Shown in pieces: positions 10,491-22,978 of a stretch of 64,000 nt of DNA. How positions within the stretch are numbered: position 1 is the stretch's first letter; each line of letters opens with the position of its first letter. The translations under genes and the position numbers were made by a program. Below the pieces are notes generated by a model. That model searched no databases and was not told the DNA's origin. It saw only the letters and a program-made list of their open reading frames with translations. Source of the DNA: Mycteria americana (Eukaryota; Chordata; Aves; Ciconiiformes; Ciconiidae); assembly GCF_035582795.1 (NCBI RefSeq), contig NC_134368.1:34966501-35030500 (forward strand), read 5' to 3'.

Positions 10491-13400
10491 AAGAGAGTTA
10501 AGTTTAACCGTATTAAGGAGAGAAGCTTTGGGAACATCCATCAGTTCCTTGGCAGTCCTCCTTAGACTGTAAGAATAGCATTTCTACGATTTTTCGCAAA
10601 AGCCTTAAGGAAGAAGCAGGGGTTTTTCTATTATTATAGTTTCACTCTTTCACTTCTCCTTTGTCCTCATCCTCAAAAGAGGCTTAACTAAACAGTGCTC
10701 CTGACTGTCACATGTTACCAGGGCAGCGTAGCTCATCGCATGACTAGACAGGCAATATTCCCTTCACCAAGTGGGAAAGCACAGGACCGTGAGCCTTGTG
10801 TTCAACAAAGTCTCTCAGAAGCTAAATCCTGTTCTTGCTGCCAGTCAGGCCCTAGCGAGGGTATGACACACCGCCTGTGCGCATGCATGAAGATGTGTCT
10901 CTGGTGGGACAGGGGCATACTCTAGTCAGGAGTCAGGAACTCCATCTGCTGAAAAGAGAATAGAAGTTTGATAAAATCTTTTTGACTGCAATCCCATCTC
11001 CACCTCTTTCCTTGATGGATGAGCTACCTCAAGTTGCCAGTGCTTTTTCTGCCAGTTAAAGCCATATGCAGACCTACTGGATAACAAGTTACTGAGCACG
11101 GTGGTTATCCTTGAGCCCCTCAACCATGTCCATGCCCCAGCTGCACTCAACAGGCAATTTTCCTTCCCCCATCCGCAGCAAGGGCTTTTTGGTCTTAGAG
11201 CTGAGCAGGCTTTCCTTTGAAGTCAGGATAAAGGTATGCAGGGGAGAGGATATTGCGAATAGTCAAGAAGCTTCAGACAGCAGAGAAGCTACCAGCGTGC
11301 AGGACAGCTTACATTTACTGCTCTTGACCCAGGGCTACGGGCTAATTCCCACATCTACTCTCCAGTGTTTTAACCCCAAGGGCACTTGAGCATAAACCAC
11401 AAGATTTCTGGAGCACAGACAAACATCAGACTTCTTCCACAGAAAAATACACTAACTTACGTATCTTTCTGGCCTCACAAATTTGGAATTTGTTTCTGTG
11501 CAGTGGCTTATACTCAGCAGGAAGGAAGGAAGGATGGACAGTGTCCTCAGCCAGCCCCAGCTCCAGAGATGAGGAGCATGGCTTTGGAAAGCACTGAGCC
11601 TTGTCCTTCTATACTGTGGGCAAGTAGCCCACAGAAAGGAGGCACTGTAGCCTCCAGTACAGGCCCAAAGGAAAGCAGCCATCACGTATTTCTGTAAGCC
11701 GGCCCACCCCCACTGAGGAGTGCTAAGTGCAGCCCCAGCGTCCATATGGGATACGGTACCAGTCACCTGGGCTAGCATCTCAGAAAGGGCTGAGATGCCC
11801 TCTGTGAGGATTAGTTTTATATGAACACCCGTCGGATTGTGGCACTGTTAAAAAAAAGAACACCACCACTTCTGCATCTAGTCCTTGGCTAATGGGTGCA
11901 GAACCCTGACATTTAAAGGACTTGCATTAGGAGCAGGTCTCATGACTGTTTTTTCTTACCCTAAGTCAAATAAAGAATGAAGTAATTTCAAAGGGAGTGT
12001 GATAAGCAGATAACATCATTAAGGAAGAAGTAGGACCTGAACTGTAAGCTTGAGGTTTTGCTGACCTATCAATTCTGTCTCTCAATTATCCCAGACTTGC
12101 ATTGCGTACTTGCATCTCTAAAGCAAGCAGTACTCTGAAGTGCTAGGAACTCCGGACTGCGCTGAAGTGCTTCCGAGCACCTTGATGTTAAAAGCTCTTC
12201 AGGTCCAGAGTCTTACAACCATGTAAACTACTCGGGGAAAGAAAAAAACCCAAACCAAAAGCCACCCACAAAAAGCCCACCACACCCACACAGCAGAATC
12301 CCCCATATGTACACACATAGTGTAAATATGAATATATACCGGGAGAAGAGTGAAAAGCTTTTTTCAACAACAAATCCATAGAACCCACTGCCCATTAGAT
12401 ATGCAAACCTTTGATCAGTGTAAAAGGAAATGGCTTTCTTTTACAAAAAAGGCTGAATTGGCCCTGAATAAAGAACATCCATGGAAAATCAACCGCCTCG
12501 AGAAGTGTTCCTTTAAACTACAAAAGAACCAAAACTCGGTGTATTTTCTAGTAAAAACTACATAAAATCAAAATTGGGGAGGGGAGCTTTCTCTGCAGTG
12601 CTTTGCTATATTTGAGGTTGTATTTCTCCAGTCCATTTTGAAAAACCTCTCCATCTTATAATCACCAAATCTGAAGTCTTGCAATTCAGGAAAACTACTG
12701 ATTTTTAGAAGCTGTTATGTAGTTTTCAGTTCACAGGCAGCAGTTCTCCTTTAAGAGAAGCTTGAGACCACCCTTATCAAGGAAAGGAGGAGGAAGAGGA
12801 GCAGCTCCCTGAAGAGAGAAAGGCTTTAAACAGGAATCTGCTCTACAGCTGAGCTACAGTCTGCATTAAGGAGACAGGTATTTTGCTACCTATGTAGAAT
12901 TTTTTTTCCCTCCAGCTGATAGCATGTATGGACAAGGTATCTTACAAGTCACAGTCTAGCTTCTACCTTTGGCTGCTTTTAAAGTACTTATTTTTGTGAG
13001 GGTAGGAGCTACCTTCTTATTACATTGATTATTTAGTAACTTAGATGCCTGAGAGGCACTTCTGCTTATAGTTACTGCTTATAGTTAATACAGAGCCGTT
13101 ATAATCTTCATCAAGGAGAGATGAATGCAAGGCTTTGTTTTCCCCATAAGCAAAAACTACCTTTAGGATCTTCTTTTTGCTTTGGGAAACCTACACAGAG
13201 TTGCTTGTCGTGTTGGCAGGCAACTATCAAAAGCAGAATTTCAAGTTAACAGGCATCATACAGAGCAAGTTCTGCAAGGTTTCTCTGAAGCCAGTTGCTT
13301 AATTAACATTTTACTTGAGCTGCCTGAGAAGGCAAACTACCCATCTCACACTTTAAAAGACAGTAAACCAGAAAGATTTACTGAGGCAGTCTTTTGTCAG

Positions 13401-14733
13401 ACTTCACATAACCATATCGCATGCAAATAAGTTAAAAACCTTATCATTACCTCTCTTAGATAGGCAGAAAATGCCAGGCTGAGATTGTGGAAGAATCGCT
13501 CCTTTCCTAAGAGCTCAAAGCAACTGCAAAACAAGCTTAAGTATTTCCCAGCCTTTTCCTAGACCTATCTGTGATAAGTCCTAATTATCACCCAGCTGGA
13601 GCAAGAGAGTCTCCAAATCACATTTCATTAGCGACTGAATGAATTCAGCCTTATATACATTGCATCATGATAAAGTTACAAATCTTATTGCTCAATGAAA
13701 TCCACCTACAACAGGCAAGGACTGAAAATGTAAGTGACTGCAATCTTTGATTAGTGTTTCCATTAGCATGACTTTAGAAGACTAAAAGTAACATAATAAT
13801 TAACTCTTTTTTTGTTGTTGCAAACCAAATATTTAGTATAGGTAACTTACATAATTTGTGTTTAGAAGCTTTCATAACCAAACAAACCTAGAAACCTGAA
13901 TATCTTGCAAAGAAAAAAACTGGAATTAATATGTTTACTAGTTTTTGCATTTTTACTTATTAATCTTTTTAGGTGGCTTATGTCTTCAAAAGGAAACAAA
14001 AAGCAATTTTTCACTGTACTTCTCTAGAAGATAAAGTTATGAATACTATTATTTCCTTTTATGGGTTAGACATCTGTGTTTCAAAACAATGTTGAAATCA
14101 GGTTGCCAGACACTGTACAGTCCAGGGTTCAAATGCTGAATTCTATGAGGATTGCAATCATTGTATTCCATCTCATCCATGTGTCTTTCATGTGTTTTTT
14201 TATATACGCACAGTGGCGGCTGGTGTTTTGTAGTGACGTGACTTAGGTCTTCTTGGAACGTGTTGCAGCATGTGTTGTGCTTTTGTTACTGCTGTTTGTT
14301 GCTGGAACTCTGAATTTCCAACTTACCTGGCACATGGGTCCCTGGAGAGCCCCAAAGGTGCGGGAGCTTGTCTGCAGAGGACAGGTTGTGGGATCAGCAT
14401 CTGTAAACATCACTACAGAAGGTAGTGCCTCTGAGAAATACTCAATACCAGAAAAGAAAACTCCTATTTTAGTAGCTGTAGCAAGAATTTAAATTTCAAA
14501 ATACTGCAAAGGTTTGAGATTGCAGTTTAGAAACTGCAGGAACAGGTGACTATAAAAAAAACCCCTGAGATTAGCTCTTCTCTTGCTTGTGATTTATAGT
14601 AGCAGGGATCAGTTTCACGCTTTATGCTGGAAAAAACCCTGCTACTACTCTTTCTTGTTCCATTAAATAAGAAACTATTTGGCGGATACGCACAGTTGAG
14701 AAGTGTAACTGGCATAAACCTTCAATTGCAAAC

Positions 14734-14806
14734 TTAAAATATACATATATTGTATATGTAATATATATTTAATTACATATTTAATATTGTATATTTAAGT
14801 AAATGT
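14734..14806. repeat. AT-rich palindromic patch
   Basis: Nearly pure A/T with self-complementary segments, for example TACATATA and TATATGTA around a short TTG loop. It looks like decayed TA-rich simple sequence. Confidence 0.6.
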
Positions 14807-15359
14807 TCATACAGGTAAAATTAAGCAGATATACCTCATTCCACATAGTGGTTCTTGAGCATGCTCCTTTATTGTTGTGTTATACTAGAAAATGCAAAGG
14901 AGCAAGACTGCATGCTGGCACCTGTTGGGTTTAGTCTGTGGGAAATGCTTACAATGAGTAATACCCATGGGTTTCCTCGCCGAGTGTTTTGAACAGGGAA
15001 AAGCACCATGTAACCCCAGCGCTGTTATTCATGTGACAGTCCTCAGCCTGTGTGTGGAGGTGTGGAACCAGGTCACAAGAAAAGGCAAACCAGCTTTCTA
15101 AATGAAGGAGAGTGATGGCCTGGCTGGTATCACCGCTCTGAGAAACAGGAAATCACAAGCACCTGGGCAAGCTGTGGCTGACAACACCAGGTTGTTTGGT
15201 AAAGAGTTAACCTCCACGTAGCAGAGGTGAACCTCCGTGTAGCAAAGGTACTGCTCCCTCAGTGTCTGCCTGTTTGGTGGCTGGGAGGCAATTCTGCACG
15301 GGCTCATGCTGTGCTGTCTTTGTCCTGCACGCTCAGAGCAGCAGGGAAAATTGAAAGCC

Positions 15360-15385
15360 AAAAAAAAAAAGAAAAAAAAGAAAGT
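15360..15385 (+). repeat. A-rich simple repeat
   Basis: A10, G, A8, G, AAAG in intergenic DNA. It is probably simple sequence; no retrocopy body is recognisable beside it. Confidence 0.7.
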
Positions 15386-17313
15386 GTGGTTTGAACTGGT
15401 ATTCCTGGCTGCGGGTACCCCTGGCACAGAGGGCTGTGGGAAGCAGGATTTGTGCCGGTATGTGGTTGCGATGTTGTGTAACAGACGTTATTGAAAGTGG
15501 GAGCTTGAGATGGGGATAGGCAAAGTCCCCTGGCTTCGTTTCAAACCCATTTGGGTGGCTGGGACATTTATCTCGAATGGTATGGGCATGCACTGCACTT
15601 GCAGGCTACTCGGTGAAAAGGAGGCAGATAAACAACTGAGCAGTCTCAGGTGGGAGAAATAAATATAGAGTCTGATCAGAGGTTGAAGGAGGAAATAGTG
15701 GGTTGCTGCCTGGGGGGGCAAAGGTAAATCAAGACCCTCGCAGAGCAAATGTGGTATGTTTCACCTGTTGGCAGAGCACAGGTTGGTGTAGATGGCCTGG
15801 TGGGAGGTTGCGATGTGCACCTCGGGCAAATGGGAACTGTTATAAGTTGCTTTATTGTCCTCTCCAGGCCCAACAGCTGCTGTTCTGCCTTTCCCCAGGC
15901 AGGCATGTAGAAGCTACGTTCTGCTGTATCTTATATTGTCCACACCAACTGATACCCAGCCCTCAGCTTAAAAAATAAAATCTATAGCTGTCTAGCTCGT
16001 ACATTCAAGCACTGCAAAATAAGAAAACACCAGGATCACAGTAAGTGCCCATACGTAACCTGCTCCCCTGTACACGCAGGGCTTTTAATCGCACAATCAC
16101 ATCGCTCCTCTTTTTCCCCATGCTGGCCCTTTCACAAGGTCTCTGCCTCAGCCAACATGCGGGGTGTTAATGTTCAGCACTCAGTGTGTGGCCCTGAGCC
16201 CTGCTTATTTTGTGAACCATCCAAACCTTGCATTGAGATGATTTGTTCTGTTCTCAGTTTTCCTATGGTGCTCTCCCGGCACCACCTAATTCCCTGATCC
16301 TTGAAGGCATGCTGGTATCAAAGTAAATCAACTTTGTTCGAGGGCTTTAGACCACTTTTTGGATTAGTTTATGTTGTAATCTTCCCAATATCTAGAAAGA
16401 TAGAGGATATTGTGCCTGTGTTACATGTTGAGCTCTGAGGTACAGAACTTGAAACCAAGCTTTCCAGATAATTTTGAGAACCTGAACTGAGATGTAAAAA
16501 AATAGCATGTTTTTTACAGTACTTTATGTGATTGCAGCATAGCTCCCTCCGTCTTGGTTGCCGTTGTGACTAGTACTTCCAAATCATGACCACTGGTATC
16601 ACAGATAGGGTACTCTCCAAACAACACAACCTGCTGGGTTGCCTGTGCAGCACCTGGCAGAAATAGGGAGAGAACTCAGTTGTCCCAGTAGGTACTTAGA
16701 CCCGCCTGGTCTGTAACACCATCCTGTCTCTTGCGAGGCGTTCTCTCCTTTACTGTCTTGAAAGCTGGAACAAAGCAGAAGCCTTTCTCCTTTATTATGC
16801 CATCCTCATTCATCACAAGAACACACCCTGTCCTGTGCAGTGAGTGAAACAAGGGATCTCTGTGAAAAGAATTTTGGAATCATACAAAGAGACTGTATAC
16901 AAAAAGGAAGGGGAATAAGTGGCTGCTAAGCTTGTTGGCTTCTGGATGCTTCACAGCCTTAGTAGACTTCTAATGTAACTTATCTTGCTTTTAAATCTAA
17001 AGAATGGTTGCTTGGGATAATATGTATTTTTAATTTCAATGGTTTTTTTCTTAGAGGATCAGTTTAGATCTACTGTCTCTCAACATAATTTGAAAAATGT
17101 GGTAGGAGCAGTTACTAACCACATAGGCTGCTGCGGGTGGGCAGCCACATTTTGGTTGGGGTTTCAGATGACAGCAAAGGAGTAATGGGGTCAGTAGAGG
17201 AGTATACTGCAGTTTCTAGATCTTCACAGCCTGCCACTCTTGGCTGTCTTCCTATTCTGTTTTACTTCTCTTTCTCTGACATCTCCTGACACTCTGGCTC
17301 CTGCTCCTATCTT

Positions 17314-17325
17314 CCCCCCCCCCCC
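17314..17325 (+). repeat. C12 homopolymer
   Basis: Twelve C within a pyrimidine-rich intergenic stretch that continues with CCCCC shortly after. Confidence 0.85.
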
Positions 17326-17763
17326 ATTTCCCCCACTCCATCCAAGTCACTTCTTCTGCAGCTGGACATGGCTACCTTAACAGAACTGTTTGCACCTCTC
17401 AGGGGATGGTGCATGTACACCTCTTGCAGGAATGCAGTTGTAGCATTCTGGGAACTAAGCTGATGCAAATTGTACATAACTACTCAAAGCTTTAAATACT
17501 AGTGTAATTCAGATGGTGGGTGTACCCTGAGAAAAGGCTATGTCTAATCCAAACACCTCCAGATACCGGAATTAAAGCTCTGCTTTAAAAACAAGATGGC
17601 ACTTCAGCAATTTGCCACAGCTCCATGCTCGTGATCTATTTTCTTTTACTATAGACAAAAAAAATTTTCTTCTTTATCTTTCTCAAAGACATGAATCATT
17701 TTCATTGAAATATGAAGAGGGAAAAGTCTAGGGATTAATTTTTTTCTAGATTGGGTATCTGCC

Positions 17764-18353
17764 TGTTGTGGTTTAACCTCAGCCAGCAACTAAGCACCAC
17801 GCAGCCGCTCGCTCACTCCCTCCACTGTGGGATGGGGGAGAGAATCAGAAGGGTAAAAGTGAGAAAACTCATGGGTTGAGATAAAGACAGTTTAATAGGG
17901 AAAGCAAAAGCCACATGCGCAAGCAAAGCAAAACAAGGGATTCATTCACCCCTTCGCATGGGCAGGCAGGTGTTCAGCCATCTCCAGGAAAGCAGGGCTC
18001 CATCACGCATAACAGTGACTTGGGAAGACAAACGCCATCACTGAACGTCCCTCCCTTCCTTCTTCTTCCCCAGCTTTATATGCTGAGCATGATGTCACAT
18101 GGTATGCAATATCCCTTGGGTCAGTTGGGGTCAGCTGTCCCAGCTGTGTCCCCTCCCAGCTTCTCGTGCACCCCCAGCCTCCTCGCTGGTGGGGTGGGGT
18201 GAGGAGCAGAAGCCTTGACTCTGTGTAAGCCCTGCTCAGCAGGAACTAAAACATCCCTGTGTTATCAACACTGTTTCCAACACAAATCCAAAATAAAGCC
18301 CCATACTAGCTACCGTGATGAAAATTAACTCTAGCCCAGCCAAAACCAGCACA
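17764..18353 (-). mobile_element. Solo LTR, ERVL-type, 590 bp, inverted relative to the first
   Basis: Reading on the minus strand it starts TGTGCTGGTTTTGGC and ends CCACAACA. Flanked by the perfect 5-bp repeat CTGCC (17759-17763 and 18354-18358). It is clearly the same family as the LTR at 8799, with matching segments throughout, and is a separate insertion. No internal retroviral region remains. Both termini keep the TG/CA ends. Confidence 0.9.
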
Positions 18354-18358
18354 CTGCC

Positions 18359-21300
18359 TAACAGAGAAAGCTTAGCAAGATTAAGAGACAGATGGTGGAA
18401 AACCTTAAGCAAGCCTTATGACTGGAGTTACCTTAAATACTGAATACCCAACAGAGGCAGCCTCACTATTGGGATTCTTCTATTGCTCATCCATAATCCT
18501 TGAGCTAGGAGAACAAACGTTGCAAAACAAATTAGACTGAGAGAGGTTGTCCCATATACAATTAATGTAATTCAGAGCTGATTCACTGTAGATCAGAATG
18601 TGTCCTGAGTACCATGCTTCTCACTATGTAAACAGACTAACTCCTTTATAATTATTGTCCTCTCTTCTAAGTAACAGAGTGTGGGAGCAGACCGAGCTAC
18701 AAAAGACCTTTAAAATCTTTGATACCGCAAGTTACGATGCTCTGAAAAACTGGTAGGGAACAACTGCGTGGTCTGCTTGCTTCTTGATCACAGTATTTGG
18801 CCAATTGGTATGTTGTGTTGCCACTCTTTTAACAGTCAAAACCAGCCTCTTATAAAATGCATAAATATCTGGAGATTTCTTCCCAAGGCAAATTGTGGTT
18901 TCTGCCACTGCTTTGATTGAGCGTTATTCTTTCTGGCTCATCTTGTTCTTCTGGTGCAAAGGATGAGAGCTTTTGCTGCTCGCAGAGCTTGGGTGTGCCT
19001 TTCTCACCAACACTTCTGGTCCTCCAAAAGCAGACGAGAGACCATCTGATGATCCGTGGCATAAGCAGGTCATTTGCCTGCTGTTGCCACTAAGGTGAAA
19101 TCCAAGCTTTTGAGCTTTTTGTTCACATTTCTTTCTTTCTCGTTCCACCTGTAGCCCAAAGAGCTGGCTGTGTGAAGGTGGGACAGGTCTTTGTGCTGGG
19201 AGGGAGGAGTGTTTTGTTGTTAGTCGTGGTGCCTGCCTAAAGCTCTCAACTGCTCCCTGTCAGTCCACAGTACATCGTGCCTGCTCACACCAGCTCAAGT
19301 CTTCTATTTACTCTTGCTGCTTTCCTTGCAGGTACTTGCCAGGACATCTGCGGGCGCTGCTCTGGTGTTCTGCTTCCAAGCAAAGCCTGAACTTGTAACT
19401 GACTCTAATGCAAACTCACTTGCACGTGTGTCCCAGAACTACTGCTTGATTTGGGTAGAATCCAATTCCTTTCCTGGATTCTACTGTCCCCACTAGCTGC
19501 CAACATTTTGCTTTTTGACATGGGACATGCCATTCTTCCTTCCTCTGAAACGGTATGGGGCTTCACTGCATGGGTTTCTTAAGTTGTCACTGCATGGGTT
19601 TCTTAAGTTGTAGAGGTGTAAAATTTTCTTGGCAAACTGACGTTTTTGCATTTAAATGCCAGCACCCAAACAAATGCTTTGTCTTTCCTGTAATGCCTTA
19701 TTTGATCAAGTTCAGCATAAACTGGATTAACTCTTTGTATTTACATTAACACTAAAAATCTGCTGGAAACTAAAATACTGAGGCTGTTCTTCATAGACCT
19801 AGGCTATGCAGTAATAATAAAAAAGTATGTTTGCCTTGTTGCTTACATTTTTTTTTTTTCCCAACCATTTGATGATTTTTCACAACAAAACTAGGAAAGC
19901 TGTGTAAATCTCTTATTTAAACTTAAAAGAGAAAATACATATGGTTGCTTATTTGACTTGGGGAAAAAATGAACCTAAAAAAAAAAAAATCAGTGTTTGT
20001 GAGGTACCACAACTATGTGTACATCAAATGAATATGAAGAAACATACCCATTTTCGTTCTTTGTGTCTTTCTGTTAAAAAAAAAAAAAGCTAAATTAAAT
20101 CCCAAAGTTGCAAGTAGTTGTATACAGTTCTTCAGTGAAATGGCCTTAGCTTCCATTACAATGCCTAGGGCAGCAGAAGCAGGGGGGAGGCAGTAAACTG
20201 ATGTTAAAAATAGATGTCTCTGTCTGTAACAAGAGCAAATTAAACTTTTTGTCGGGCTTGAGAAAACCTTCAGAACAAGTGCTGTCAGAGTTGACAGATG
20301 AAGGTTAAATCAATAAGCAATTAATCACATTCATTGCTTTTTCTATATTAAGGCAGCCACAGTAGGACATAGTTGTTGGGAGTTTTGTTTTTAAATAGCT
20401 TTGTTTATTTTAGTCAATAGCAGGCATAGGCATTCAGGCTCTGGACAGGCATCCATGGGATTTAGCTGTGCTTTTTCAATTGTAAAGCAATTTCCGGTGT
20501 GGAAATGTGGATTGTCTTGCACAAGGGACATACTGAAAGCTCATTAGTTAATGACTGTAAATAGTCTACACTGCCTTGCTCCACGTATGCTAAAGTGGGA
20601 CAGGACTAACTAAGCAAGTAAACTTACTACTTATTTTTAAATGACAAAGTAATTTGATTATGGCTGTTATGCAACTAATTCCAAATAAATCCGAACAACC
20701 CCCTACCAGATTAAGGTGCAAACTCAGCAGTATGTGATGTGCCCTCTGCGGTACAAACTGTAACATTTGACTTGGTTTAACCATTTTATATGAATCAAAT
20801 GTCGCAGAAGCTGCATTTCACACTGTACGTGCATTTTTCCCTAATCTAAATCATGCTGCTATGTTGATTTTGGTTTACATACATTCAATATTCATGACTG
20901 AGATAAAAAGTGGACTCTGGTAGTAGAGTCATGCTAACATGCTTCTGCTTCCATACTTAAGTTAAAAAAAAAAAATTAGATGTACAACTAGACTAGCCCT
21001 TTTTTTTAAGGTCAGTTTAAATAGTGGGATGCTGATTTCTGTGTGCTCTCAATGTGTCAGTGCTTTACACCCCTTTGAATTGCTTCTTGCTGTGCTACTA
21101 CAGGCATTGTTCTAAGGCCCAGAATATAATTTTCTTCAACCAGAAGCCATGTTTCTTCATCAGCTGCTAAAGTTATTTGGCAAATAGCATTCCTTTTGTC
21201 CGTGCTTCTTCCAGTGTTGATGGAGGGAGAGCTGTTACAGTTTGCTGTAAGCTGGCAACCTAGTTACTGAAACAAGGGATTATTAAAGGTTATCTTTTAA

Positions 21301-22240
21301 TATTTCTTTTAGAAAAGGAAGCAATACTAAATAAAACTTAGCCAGTCATACTTGGATGAAAGTTGACTTTGCATCTCAGATTTACAGGCAATAACTTGTT
21401 TCCCCTTCTGTAGACTTCTTAGTGTTAAATTTGCAATTACTAAAAATAAATAATCTTATAGTAGCCTTTACTGTTTGGAACAGAAAACTGTTGTATCCTC
21501 TATTCTGAACTTCTGCACGACACTAATACTGTTCTGCATGTCTTGGCTATCAAGAATCCCATTGTGACTGGATGTCATGGACTTGCAGGTTTTACTTAGA
21601 ATGCCTTATGCAATACTGTCTCTGCAGACACCAAAGAGACAGCAAACACTTCCCTTACGCCAGTGTCAACTTCAAATTAATGGCTCAACAGGAATATGAA
21701 TAGCACCTCTTTCCTAGGGTGGTTAAGAAAAGATTACTAGTGAACCAGCATATATACCAGCCCCTAAGCCTACTCTCCAGTGCCTGCTCTTCACGTGTTA
21801 TAAAACACAAGAGTTGGCACTGGAAACTAGTCCCAGCAATGCAGGCAGTGACGCAGATAAAACTACTGCCTTCTACATTATCTCCTTTGGAGGATATTAG
21901 GGTGCCTGTACTTCTCTCTATTTCTAAAGAACCTTTACTTTCTTAATTTGAATTCCGGCCAATGGTGTAGTCTGACTTGGTTTCCCTCCCCCACTTTCCA
22001 AAAACCAACCAACCAACTAAAATCCCCCCAAACAACCCAACTGCTACTAGTAGTTGGCTACTTCCCATTATGGTAATAGCTTTAAATGTCAGTTTAAGAA
22101 AGAAATCAGTTTTTCGGACACTGTTAAAATCAGCCTATGTGGAAGTGAATGCCCCTTCTGCCATGTGATATGTAACATGCATGGTGACTGCCACTGAGGT
22201 ATGAAATCAGTGCATGTGTACTTCGGTCAAAGAAATTAGT
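18359..22240. other. Intergenic region downstream of ASAH1
   Basis: AT-rich non-coding sequence between the second LTR and the ASAH1 3' end. It includes a 24-bp tandem duplication at 19564-19611 and several A or T runs. I see no gene. Confidence 0.5.
19564..19611 (+). repeat. 24-bp tandem duplication, two exact copies
   Basis: The unit CACTGCATGGGTTTCTTAAG plus TTGT occurs at 19564-19587 and again at 19588-19611 without a mismatch, implying a recent local duplication. Confidence 0.9.
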
Positions 22241-22251
22241 GCTTAAGAATA

Positions 22252-22272
22252 TTTATTGTATTAGTATTTATT
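22252..22272 (-). terminator. Two candidate poly(A) signals for ASAH1
   Basis: TTTATT at 22252-22257 and 22267-22272 reads AATAAA twice on the minus strand, about 0.7 kb after the ASAH1 stop. They would define a 3' UTR of about 22240-22978. This is inferred from position only. Confidence 0.5.
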
Positions 22273-22978
22273 TTCTTGAGACAACAGAAAAATCTGTATT
22301 AAAAAAAAATTATTAACAGGCCAAGAAAGAGCTTCAGCCAAAGATCTATAAATCAGTGAAAAGACATTTTTTGGCTCAGACCTTGTTTTTGATATTTCCC
22401 TAAAACCTTGTTTCTGTGACTAGATATGACACTTGGTAGGTTATTTCATATCAGGGCATCTTAGACATATCTTCATATTGGACCAGAACACTAGCAATTC
22501 CTCTTAAGTGCTTAGGAAAGAATAACAGAACTGTACTGTCCCAGATGGCCTTCTAATGCCCAATTCTTTTTCACGCTTGGTAGGTTTTAATTCATGTGTG
22601 CTTTAGAAGTATTTTGGCCTAAAAAAACCCCAACCAAACAAAATAACAAACCCACAAACCATCAACAAACCAAACCAAGAATACTGTCAAGACTGAAGAG
22701 ATCTAGAGCTACCTGCTGAACTCATTTGGTTGAAATAGCTGAAATCAAACCAGACATATATTACTGTACATTTCTTGTCAGCAGAACTGCTGATCAGAAA
22801 GCAAGAAAGTCCAATGTGAGATAGGGTCCTCCATTGTTAGAAGCTCATTGACATTTCTACATAGCCATTAGATTTCTGAAGAAAGGAGTTAGGCTGAGGA
22901 ATCTTCTTCCAGAAGTATTTTTTTCTTGGAGGACCTCCAATTCAGACAAGCAGCTTCCAACATAGGAAAGGTACAGGG

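Larger units (their letters stand above)
9385..17758. other. Gene-poor region between the two solo LTRs
   Basis: About 8.4 kb with scattered short chance frames, one CR1 scrap (10318-10490), an AT-rich palindromic patch (14734-14806), an A-rich run (15360-15385) and a C12 run (17314-17325). No exon with recognisable protein similarity was found on either strand. The untranslated first exon of the GTF2E1-type gene could be here. Confidence 0.5.

Noticed and set aside
14253-14492. Signal-peptide-like frame (VLLLLLFVAGTLNF)
   Set aside because: It starts at TTG, not ATG, with no supporting upstream exon or family similarity.
8794-18358. The two LTRs as ends of one provirus
   Set aside because: They are in opposite orientation, have different target duplications, and no retroviral coding sequence lies between them.
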